Positions 6,732 through 13,523 of a stretch of DNA of 64,000 bases are shown here, piece by piece; within the stretch, counting starts at the first letter, position 1, and each line of letters begins with the position of its first letter. The stretch is from Actinomycetospora sp. NBRC 106378. Its GTDB lineage: Bacteria; Actinomycetota; Actinomycetes; Mycobacteriales; Pseudonocardiaceae. The stretch is taken from NCBI RefSeq assembly GCF_030269685.1, contig NZ_BSTT01000002.1, positions 744,001-808,000 of the forward strand, read 5' to 3'. The notes below the pieces were generated by a model. The model did no database searches and was not told the DNA's origin. It worked only from the letters and a program-made list of their open reading frames with translations. Made by a program: the position numbers and the translations under genes.

Positions 6732-7932
6732 TCCCGTTCACGAAGATCGACTGCAGTCGGTCGGGCTCGCCGACGACCTCGAGGGTCGGCATCTCGGTCA
6801 GCAGCCGCCGGAACATCACGCCCGCCTCGCGCCGTGCCAGGTGCGCGCCGAGGCAGAAGTGCGGACCGTGCGCCCCGAACCCCTGGTGCGGGTTGGGGGA
6901 GCGGTGCAGGTCGAGCCGGTCGGGCTCGGTGAACACCGACTCGTCGCGGTTGGCCGACCCGTAGAGCAGCAGCAGCTTCTCCCCGGCCGCCACGGGCACC
7001 CCGCCGACCGTCGTGTCCGCGACGACGGTGCGCCGCATCCAGTTGATCGGCGACGCCCAGCGCACCACCTCGTCGACCGCGGTCGGCAGCTCCGGTTCGG
7101 CGGCCCACTGCTTCCGCACGGAGGGGTCGAGGTGCATCCCCCAGACTCCGTGCGTGACGGCGTTGCGGGTCGTCTCGTTCCCGGCGACACACAGCAGGAT
7201 GAAGAACGACGCGATCTCCTGGGGGGAGAGCCGCTCGCCGTCGACCTCGCCGTGCACGAGCGCCGAGAGCACGTCGTCGCGCGGGGTCGCCTCGACGTCC
7301 GCCGCGAGCTCGGTCATCAGGCCCGCGAGGCCCGCGCCCGCCGTGAGGTAGTCCTGCAGCGGGTTCTCCGAGGTGACGTACTCCGGGTCGTCCCCGGCCA
7401 GGATCATGTTCGACCAGGTGAAGACGTCCGCTCGGCGCGACTCCGGGATCCCCATCATGTCGCAGATCAGCAGCAGCGGGAGCGGCGCGGAGATCTCGCT
7501 GACCAGGTCGAACTCGCCGCCCTGCTCGGCCGCCTTCGCCCGCGCCCGCGCGAGGACCTCGTCGGCGATCCGCTCGACGTCGTCGATCAGCCCGGAGACC
7601 CGCTTCGGGGTGAACGCGGCCGCCGCGATCCGGCGGATCTTGGTGTGGCGCGGGGCGTCCATGCTGATCAGCGAGCCGAAGAACTCGTGGGCCTCGGCGG
7701 GCAGGTCCAGGATCGACACCGCACCCTGCCCGGAGCAGAAGCGCTGCGGGTCGCGGCTCACCTCGTCGACGTCGGCGTGCCGGGCGACCACGCGGAACCC
7801 GGGGCCCTTCTCGAAGCCCGGGAACTCCGGCTCCTCGAACCACGGCAGCCCGTCGGTCGCCCGCAACTCCGCGAAGGCGGCGTAGCGGTCCTTCCAGGGC
7901 AGCATCCAGAACTCGCGGTTACCGAGATCCAT
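6700..7932 (-). CDS. Cytochrome P450
   Basis: This 410-residue soluble bacterial P450 shows all landmarks in order: the I-helix oxygen-activation motif AGNETTRN near residue 245, the K-helix ExxR in VDEVVRWASP, and the haem loop FGAHGPHFCLGAHLARRE near residue 355 with the proximal cysteine. The N-terminal style resembles CYP families acting on steroids and terpenoids. It is the last gene of a three-gene operon: ChoD-like flavoprotein, TetR, P450. Its ATG overlaps the TetR stop by one base (TGATG). Co-location with a ChoD-type oxidase suggests a steroid- or terpene-like substrate (inference). Confidence 0.93.
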   Translation of the reverse strand: MDLGNREFWMLPWKDRYAAFAELRATDGLPWFEEPEFPGFEKGPGFRVVARHADVDEVSRDPQRFCSGQGAVSILDLPAEAHEFFGSLISMDAPRHTKIRRIAAAAFTPKRVSGLIDDVERIADEVLARARAKAAEQGGEFDLVSEISAPLPLLLICDMMGIPESRRADVFTWSNMILAGDDPEYVTSENPLQDYLTAGAGLAGLMTELAADVEATPRDDVLSALVHGEVDGERLSPQEIASFFILLCVAGNETTRNAVTHGVWGMHLDPSVRKQWAAEPELPTAVDEVVRWASPINWMRRTVVADTTVGGVPVAAGEKLLLLYGSANRDESVFTEPDRLDLHRSPNPHQGFGAHGPHFCLGAHLARREAGVMFRRLLTEMPTLEVVGEPDRLQSIFVNGIKHLPVRLAG

Positions 7933-8507
7933 CAGTCCTCCAGAACGGTCACGAACGCGGTGGTCAGGAGCTTCCGGACGGCGGGTCGGTCGAGCGAGCC
8001 ACGCACGAGCCACTCGCGCGAGGCGGCCCGGACCATGCCGAAGAAGGCGCGCACGCGGGCGCGCAGCGGTTCGTCGCAGGCGTCGCGGCCGAGCGCGGTG
8101 AGCACCCGGTCGACGGCGGTCTCGTCGGCGTCCTCGACCACGGCGTCGACCTCGGGGTCCCCGGAGAGCCCGATCCCGACCGACAGCCACAGCGAGCGGC
8201 GGTCCTCCACCGTGTCGAGGAACCAGTCGACGGCCGCGCCGGCGCGGTCGTCGGGACGCTGCCCGGCGAGGTCGGTCGCGGCCTGCTCCGGGATCGTCAG
8301 CAGCTCGCGCAGCGCCTCGAGGTAGAGCGCGCGCTTCGTGCCGAAGTAGTGGTTGAGCAGGGCGCGGGCGACGCCCGCCTCCCGGGCGAGCTCCGTCGTC
8401 GACACCTCGCCGTACGGGCGCTCCGCGTAGAGACGCAGCGCGGCGTCGAGGATCTCCGTGCGGCGCGCGTCGGGGTCGAGCCGGCGGCGCGCCGCGAGCT
8501 CGGTCAC
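7932..8507 (-). CDS. TetR family regulator of the choD-P450 operon
   Basis: This 191-residue protein has an N-terminal HTH (GEVSTTELAREAGVARALLNHYFGTKRALY) at about residues 28-57 and a helical C-terminal domain. It sits between the flavoprotein and P450 genes, with GTGA and TGATG overlaps on either side, so it is translationally coupled to both. A pathway-specific repressor sensing the substrate is the natural reading. A candidate operator lies upstream of the first gene at 10249-10267. Confidence 0.9.
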   Translation of the reverse strand: MTELAARRRLDPDARRTEILDAALRLYAERPYGEVSTTELAREAGVARALLNHYFGTKRALYLEALRELLTIPEQAATDLAGQRPDDRAGAAVDWFLDTVEDRRSLWLSVGIGLSGDPEVDAVVEDADETAVDRVLTALGRDACDEPLRARVRAFFGMVRAASREWLVRGSLDRPAVRKLLTTAFVTVLED

Positions 8508-10228
8508 CGCAGCACCGTGAGCGGGAGCCGGAGCGCCGCGGGTGCCTCCTCCGGGACGACGGGTCGGACCGGCGCGACCGGCTCCACCCGGCGGTACGCC
8601 GTGCCCGGCGCGGGCCGTGCGTCGGGCTCGCCCGCGTTCGGCCACAGCGACAGCGCCCGCTCGGCCAGCGCGGTGATCGTCAACGACGGGTTCACCCCGA
8701 GGTTCGACGGGATCGTCGACCCGTCGATCACGTGCACGCCGGGGTGACCGTGCAGGCGGTGGTAGGCGTCGACCACCCCGTCGTCGGGAGTCGACCCGAG
8801 TACCGCGCCGCCCAGGAAGTGCCCGGTCACCGGGATGTTCGCGAGGCTCGACGCCGCGCCCACGGGCACGCCGCGGATGCGCCGCGCGACCCGGCGGGCG
8901 ACCTCGTGCCCGGCCGGGATCCACGGCGGGTTCGACTCGCCGTCGGGCTTGGCGCTCGTGAGGCCGGGCAGGAAGCGGCGCCGGCGGACCGTGAGCGAGT
9001 TGTTCAGCGTCTGCATCACCAGCAGGACGATCGACTCCTCCGACCAGCGCTTCGGCCGGTGGAGCAGGGGGAGTTCCCGACGACGGGTCACGACCTCGCG
9101 CAGGATGCGGCGCCAGCCCGGGCCCTGGCGACCGATCGTCGGGTCGGACGGATCGGCGGAGCCGTCGATGAGCATCGCCGACATCAGGGCGAGCAGGTTC
9201 GACCCGTGCCCGTAGCGCACCGGTTCGACGTGGGTGTTCTCGTCGACGTGGATCGACGACGTGATCGCGACGCCGTCGGTGAAGTCGGCCGCCGGGTCGG
9301 GCGTGCGGGCCGCCAGGATCGCCTCGGAGTTGGTGCGCACGCCGTGGCCGAGCCGGGCCGAGATGCGGGGGAGCAGGCCCTTGTCCCGCTGCCGGTGCAG
9401 GAGCCGCTGCGTGCCCAGGGCGGAGGCGGAGACGACCACCTGACCCGCCGTCAGCACCCGTCGTCGGGAACGGTGGCCGGGACGCGGGGTCTCGCGGACC
9501 TCGACCTCGTAGCCGGAGGCGCCCGAGAGGTCGCCGTGGCGGGGGCGGATCAGGGTCGCGGTGGTCATCGGGTGGACCGTGGCGCCCGCGGCCTCCGCGA
9601 GGTGCAGGTAGTTCTTCGCGACCGTGTTCTTCGCGTTGTGCCGGCACCCGGTCATGCACTCGCCGCAGTCGATGCAGGTGCGCCGGGCGGGTCCGGCGCC
9701 GCCGAAGTAGGGGTCGGGCACCTCGACGCCGGGCTCGTCACCGAAGAGCACCCCGACGTCGGCGTTGCGGTAGGTGTCGCCGACGCCCAGCTCCTCGGCC
9801 ACGTCGCGCATCACGGCGTCCGCCGCGGAGGTGCGCGGGTAGGTCTGCACGCCGAGCATGCGCGAGGCCTGGTCGTAGTGGCGGTCGAGCTCGTCGTCCC
9901 AGTCGACGCCGGCGGGCCAGGTGCCGTCGGCGAACACCCGGGCCGGGGGCCGGTAGAGCGTGTTGGCGTACACCAGCGACCCGCCGCCCACGCCCGCGCC
10001 GGAGAGCACGAGCACGTGGCGCAGCGGGTCGACGCGGAAGATCCCGTGGAAGCCCAGGCGCGGGGCCCACAGGAAGTCGCGCAGGTGCCAGGAGGTGCGG
10101 GCGAAGTCCTGGTCGGCGAATCGGCGGCCCGCTTCGAGCACGCCGACCCGGTAACCCTTCTCGGTGGCTCGCAGCGCGGCGACACCGCCGCCGAATCCCG
10201 AGCCGATCACGAGGACGTCGTAGTCCAT
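8504..10228 (-). CDS. ChoD-like GMC oxidoreductase (cholesterol-oxidase family)
   Basis: This 574-residue FAD enzyme has the dinucleotide fold at the N-terminus (VLVIGSGFGGGVAALR, then VLEAGRRF) and GAGVGGGSLVYAN, typical of the GMC/ChoD group. The cysteine cluster CIDCGECMTGCRHNAKNT near residue 190 is a hallmark of ChoD-like proteins. The C-terminal flavin segment contains HVIDGSTIPSNLGVNPSLTI. Mycobacterial ChoD was named a cholesterol oxidase, but the true substrate in most homologues is unproven. It is first in the operon with TetR and P450, which suggests sequential oxidation of a sterol- or terpenoid-like compound. Confidence 0.9.
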   Translation of the reverse strand: MDYDVLVIGSGFGGGVAALRATEKGYRVGVLEAGRRFADQDFARTSWHLRDFLWAPRLGFHGIFRVDPLRHVLVLSGAGVGGGSLVYANTLYRPPARVFADGTWPAGVDWDDELDRHYDQASRMLGVQTYPRTSAADAVMRDVAEELGVGDTYRNADVGVLFGDEPGVEVPDPYFGGAGPARRTCIDCGECMTGCRHNAKNTVAKNYLHLAEAAGATVHPMTTATLIRPRHGDLSGASGYEVEVRETPRPGHRSRRRVLTAGQVVVSASALGTQRLLHRQRDKGLLPRISARLGHGVRTNSEAILAARTPDPAADFTDGVAITSSIHVDENTHVEPVRYGHGSNLLALMSAMLIDGSADPSDPTIGRQGPGWRRILREVVTRRRELPLLHRPKRWSEESIVLLVMQTLNNSLTVRRRRFLPGLTSAKPDGESNPPWIPAGHEVARRVARRIRGVPVGAASSLANIPVTGHFLGGAVLGSTPDDGVVDAYHRLHGHPGVHVIDGSTIPSNLGVNPSLTITALAERALSLWPNAGEPDARPAPGTAYRRVEPVAPVRPVVPEEAPAALRLPLTVLR

Positions 10229-10248
10229 GTCGAGAACTCTGCGCCGCT

Positions 10249-10267
10249 TGTTGGCAGCTTGTCAACA
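10249..10267. promoter_or_regulatory. Candidate TetR operator upstream of the choD-like operon
   Basis: TGTTGGCAGCTTGTCAACA is an imperfect palindrome (TGTTGnCA, three-base centre, TGnCAACA) about 20 bp upstream of the choD-like start. Size and symmetry suit a TetR dimer. The regulator is probably the TetR encoded within the operon. Confidence 0.55.
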
Positions 10268-10335
10268 GTGGGTCGCCGTTCTGCTCCTGGCGGATCCGGG
10301 GGACGGTGGGCGGCCCGGTCTGCGACCGTGCTCGC

Positions 10336-10707
10336 ATGGGTGAGCTGATTCGGCTGGACGCGCACCGGACGGACCGAGCGACCGGCACTCTCGCGCACGG
10401 AGATGCTGCGAAGGTGCCGCTCGCTCGGGACGCAGCCCCGGAACCCCTGTGGCGCGAGGTGGTCGGCCGCCGGATCCGGGCCGTGCGTCGGGAGCGGGGC
10501 GAGCGCCTGGCCGACACCGCCGAGCGCGCCGGCATGTCGCCGCAGTACCTGTCGGAGGTCGAGCGCGGCCGCAAGGACCCGTCCAGCGAGATCCTCGCGG
10601 CCGTCGCCGGGGCGCTCGGCGTCCCGCTGCGCGACCTGATCGGGCTCGTTCACGCCGACCTCGCCCGCGGTGCCGGGTCCCGGGGGCCGGTGCTGCTCGC
10701 CGCCTGA
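10336..10707 (+). CDS. XRE-family HTH regulator with an in-frame R2 repeat near its N-terminus
   Basis: This 123-residue Cro/CI-type DNA-binding protein has the HTH at residues 45-95 (RIRAVRRERGERLADT, AERAGMSPQYLSEVERGRK), followed by SSEILAAVAGALGVPL. This is the conserved short XRE protein common in actinobacteria. Residues 13-31 (around GTLAHGDAAKVPLARD) are encoded by an R2 palindromic repeat and look like an insertion between the start MGELIRLDA and the conserved PLWREVVG. It is divergent from the choD-like operon. The target is unknown. Confidence 0.88.
   Translation: MGELIRLDAHRTDRATGTLAHGDAAKVPLARDAAPEPLWREVVGRRIRAVRRERGERLADTAERAGMSPQYLSEVERGRKDPSSEILAAVAGALGVPLRDLIGLVHADLARGAGSRGPVLLAA
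10374..10428. repeat. Palindromic repeat R2, copy a (inside the XRE gene)
   Basis: Outer arms CCGAGCGACCGGCAC and GTGCCGCTCGCTCGG pair with one mismatch, and the centre contains TCGCGCA and TGCTGCGA, which also pair. The element adds about 18 codons in frame to the XRE gene. Two relatives occur at 35162 and 38972. Confidence 0.8.
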
Positions 10708-10730
10708 GCGCCGGCGCTCCGGGGGCCCGA

Positions 10731-10882
10731 CCTGCGCGTCGCGCACACCGTTCGAGGACCGGACGCCCCGGCGGCGGCGACCCCTGCGCGTCGCGCACAC
10801 ACGGCCGTCGGATGTGTGCGTCACGCGCAGGGATCGCGCGGGTCGACCGCCGGACCGGCCGGAGTGTGTGCGTCACGCGCGG
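10731..10882. repeat. Four copies of a CTGCGCGTCGCGCACAC element as nested inverted repeats
   Basis: CCTGCGCGTCGCGCACAC occurs at 10731-10748 and 10783-10800. Inverted relatives TGTGTGCGTCACGCGCAGG and GTGTGTGCGTCACGCGCGG lie at 10813-10831 and 10864-10882. The inner pair forms a stem of about 19 bp with two internal mismatches and an 11-base loop; the outer pair could form a second stem. The cluster fills the gap between the convergent XRE and ClpP genes. Confidence 0.8.
10783..10831. terminator. Probable bidirectional hairpin terminator
   Basis: The inner inverted pair of the four-copy cluster forms a long GC-rich stem between two convergent genes (XRE ending 10707, ClpP-like ending 10897). 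The position suits a bidirectional terminator. There is no T-tract. Confidence 0.5.
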
Positions 10883-10896
10883 GTCTCGCCGCGTCA

Positions 10897-11484
10897 TCAG
10901 TGCCGGTCGATCACCTGGTCGACGATCCCGTAGTCGCGGGCCGCGGCGGCGGTGAGGACGAGGTCGCGGTCGGTGTCGCGGCGCAGCACCGCCTCGTCCT
11001 GCCCCGTGTGTCTCGCCAGGATCGCCTCCATCTCCGCGCGGACCCGGACCACCTCGTCCGCGGCCAGGATGAGGTCGGGGATCGCGCCGCGGCCCTGGGC
11101 GGCGGGCTGGTGGAGCACCACCCGGGCGTGGGGGAGCGCCGACCGCCGCCCCGGTGCGCCCGCCGCGAGGAGCACCGCCCCCGCCGCGACCGCCTGGCCG
11201 ACGCACGTCGTCGCCACCGGCGCGCGGACGTACTGGAGGGTGTCGTAGACCGCGAGCATCGCCGCCGTGTCCCCGCCCTCGCAGTTCACGTAGAGCCCGA
11301 TCTCCTGCTCCGGGGCCTCCGCCTCGAGGTGCAGCAGCTGGGCGATCAGCGCGTTCGCGACCCCGGCGTCGATCGCCGTCCCCAGGTACACGATCCGTTG
11401 GCTCAGCAGGTGCGAGTAGACGTCGGTGATCCGCTCGCCCCGGGAGTCCCGGGTCAGGACGTTGGGGATGGTGTAGCTGCTCAC
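10897..11484 (-). CDS. ClpP-like subunit lacking the catalytic serine
   Basis: This 195-residue ClpP-fold protein (LSQRIVYLGTAID, IGLYVNCEGGDTAAMLAVYDTLQYV) retains the catalytic-type His in LPHARVVLHQP and the Asp in DTDRDLVL. Where active ClpPs have QAASMGA, it reads VGQAVAAGAVLL, so the nucleophilic serine is alanine. It resembles ClpR-type inactive subunits of mixed rings. The GTG at 11484 overlaps the stop of the upstream ClpP gene as GTGA, implying paired expression and probably a hetero-oligomer in which only the partner cleaves. The assignment to the ClpP fold is firm; catalytic inactivity is inferred from the missing residue. Confidence 0.88.
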   Translation of the reverse strand: MSSYTIPNVLTRDSRGERITDVYSHLLSQRIVYLGTAIDAGVANALIAQLLHLEAEAPEQEIGLYVNCEGGDTAAMLAVYDTLQYVRAPVATTCVGQAVAAGAVLLAAGAPGRRSALPHARVVLHQPAAQGRGAIPDLILAADEVVRVRAEMEAILARHTGQDEAVLRRDTDRDLVLTAAAARDYGIVDQVIDRH

Positions 11485-12086
11485 GCCGCCACCCCCATCC
11501 CGACGCGCAGCCGCCGCACCGGCATGACCTGGTCGAAGCTCGACACGATCCCGTCGACGAACCCGTAGTCCCGAGCCTCGTCGGCGGTGAACCACCGGTC
11601 GTGCAGCGAGTCCTCGAAGACCCGCTCCGGCGGCTGTCCGGTGTCCTCGGCGATGAGGCCGAGGACGGTGTCGCGGGTGTGCCGCAGGTCGTTGGCCTGC
11701 ACCTCGACCTCGACCGCGGATCCTCCGATCCCCGACGAGCCCTGGTGCATCAGGATCTTCGCGTGCGGCAGCGCGAAGCGCTTGCCCGGCGTGCCGGCCG
11801 AGAGCAGGAACTGGCCGGCGCTGCACGCGAGGCCCAGCGCGAGGGTCGAGACGTCGACTGGCACGAGGCGCATCACGTCCCGGATCGCGAGCATCGCCGG
11901 GACCGACCCGCCGGGGGAGTGGATCCACAGCGCGATGTCCGCCGAGTCGTTCTCCGCGGCGAGGGTGAGCAGGTGGGTGGCGAGGGCGGTGCCGTTGTCG
12001 TCGTCGAGCGCGCCGTCGAGCACGAGCACGCGGTGGCGCAGCAGCTGCGCCCGCAGGTCGGGGGAGAAGGACGTCGGGTCGGTCAT
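11481..12086 (-). CDS. ClpP-family serine protease subunit
   Basis: This 201-residue ClpP-like peptidase keeps the catalytic residues: Ser in LGLACSAGQFLLSAG (near residue 95), His in LPHAKILMHQGSSG (about residue 120) and Asp in SLHDRWFTADEA (about residue 168). The sequence IHSPGGSVPAMLAIRD matches the substrate-binding strand. It is first in a two-gene operon with the serine-less ClpP downstream, resembling secondary clpP pairs (clpP3-clpP4 type) of actinobacteria rather than the housekeeping clpP1P2, which normally precede clpX. ATG at 12086 starts MTDPTSFSPDL. Confidence 0.9.
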   Translation of the reverse strand: MTDPTSFSPDLRAQLLRHRVLVLDGALDDDNGTALATHLLTLAAENDSADIALWIHSPGGSVPAMLAIRDVMRLVPVDVSTLALGLACSAGQFLLSAGTPGKRFALPHAKILMHQGSSGIGGSAVEVEVQANDLRHTRDTVLGLIAEDTGQPPERVFEDSLHDRWFTADEARDYGFVDGIVSSFDQVMPVRRLRVGMGVAA

Positions 12087-12191
12087 GGCCCCGACCCTGA
12101 CTTCCCGACGCCGGGTCCGGCCGCGGCTTCCGCCGTCGGCAGCGTCGCGCTGCTGTGAGCGGCGGGGCTCCGACTCCCTACCCTGGACGCC

Positions 12192-12620
12192 GTGATCGTC
12201 GCCGCCCTCCACGTCGCGCCGGAGCGGAAGGCGCCGATGCAGGCGGTCGAGCGGATCGAACTCGAGGCCGGGAAGGGCGTCGTCGGGGACCGCTACTTCG
12301 GCACCCGACACCGCCACGTGTCCCTGCAGTCGCTCGAGGAGCTCGCCGAGGCGGCCGACGCCCGCGGCGCCCCGGTCCCCGCCGGCGCCACCCGCCGCAC
12401 CGTCACCGTCGACTCCGGCCGCGTCCCCACGACGCCGGGCGCCCGCATCCACCTCGGGGACGTCGAGCTCGAGGTCGTCCGCAAGGCCGCCCCGTGCCGC
12501 GTCATGGAGACCTCCGTCGGTCCCGGCGCCGCCCGCGCGATGCACGAGCGCGGCGGGGCGATCTGCCGGGTCCTGACGTCGGGTGTGGTCGCGCTGGGCA
12601 CGTCCGTGACCCTCGCGTGA
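12192..12620 (+). CDS. MOSC domain protein
   Basis: This 142-residue stand-alone MOSC (Moco sulfurase C-terminal) domain has the core EAGKGVVGDRYFG, the central RRTVTVDSG, and the conserved cysteine in KAAPCRVMETSVGPG near residue 103. MOSC domains handle molybdenum cofactor or its sulfuration, and some are pyridoxal or oxime reductase modules. A molybdopterin oxidoreductase is encoded nearby at 13524-15701, which supports a cofactor link. Its stop overlaps GTG of the damaged P450 as GTGA. Confidence 0.87.
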   Translation: MIVAALHVAPERKAPMQAVERIELEAGKGVVGDRYFGTRHRHVSLQSLEELAEAADARGAPVPAGATRRTVTVDSGRVPTTPGARIHLGDVELEVVRKAAPCRVMETSVGPGAARAMHERGGAICRVLTSGVVALGTSVTLA

Positions 12621-13520
12621 CCGCGGGCGGGGCGCACTCGCCGGATGGGCCTGCGCATCGACCTGCGCGTGGGTTCCGGACGCCGGCCGCCCTGGCCGAC
12701 CCCGCGCCCGTCTACGCGAGACTCCGTCGCCTGGGCCCGGTGCTGCGTGCGCGGGACCTCCTCGGCAGCGGCTACGTGCTCACCCGGCACGAGGACGTCG
12801 CCCGGGTCCTGCGCGATCCGCGCTTCGCCAACGACCGTGGCTCCGTCCCCGGCGTCCGGTCGCTGGACCGGTGGTGGACGCCGTCGATGGCGCGGCTGCT
12901 CGTCTCCAGCATGGTGTTCAAGGACCCGCCGGATCACCGTCGCCTGCGCGGTCTGGTCCAGCAGGCGTTCACCCCCGCCCGCGTCGCCCGCCTCGGCGAA
13001 CGGGTGGCCGAGATCGCCGACGACCTGCTCGACGCCGCGGCCCGGAAGCCGGTCGTCGACCTCATGGCGGACTTCGCGCTCCCCGCTGGTCGACTCCGCC
13101 ATCGAGGAGATCCTGCGGTTCACCAACCCGGTCGGCTTCGTCGCACCCCGCTTCGCCATCGAGGACATGGAGATCGCCGGGGTCCCCCTCCCGCGCGGGA
13201 GCATGGTGACGCCGCTGATCGCGTCGGCGAACCTCGACGAGTCGGCCTTCCCGCGCGCGGACACCCTCGACATCACCCGCAGCCCGAACCGACACCTGTC
13301 CTTCGGGCTCGGGAGCCACTTCTGTCTCGGCGCCCCGCTCGCCCGCCTCGAGGCCCGGATCGCCCTCCCCGCGCTGCTCCGCCGCTTCGAGCGCCTCGAA
13401 CTCGCGGTACCCGTGGAGCAGTTGTCCTGGCGCCCGCACGTCGCGCTGCGCGGGGTCCGGGCGCTGCCCCTCACGGTCACCCCGACGACGGACGCCGCGC
13501 TGCGCTCCGCCGGGACCTGA
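12617..13520 (+). pseudogene. Cytochrome P450 with an internal deletion and frameshift
   Basis: The N-terminal part (GTG 12617 to about 13083) reads normal P450 sequence: VYARLRRLGPVLRARDLL, YVLTRHEDVARVLRDPRFA, FKDPPDHRRLRGLVQQAFTP and DLMADFALP. At about 13084 the P450 frame shifts and resumes at LVDSAIEEILRFTNPVGF with the ExxR region, through FGLGSHFCLGAPLARLEAR (haem cysteine), to a stop at 13520. Around 100-130 residues are missing, including the whole I-helix with its AGxET oxygen-activating motif. The two halves are in different frames, so no active enzyme is possible. This is a recent internal deletion, since both halves are otherwise well preserved. It starts in a GTGA overlap with the MOSC gene. 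Confidence 0.88.
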
Positions 13521-13523
13521 CGT

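Noticed and set aside
10731-10882. Possible CRISPR array
   Set aside because: The four copies are in mixed orientation with unequal spacing, so this is a nested inverted repeat, not an array.
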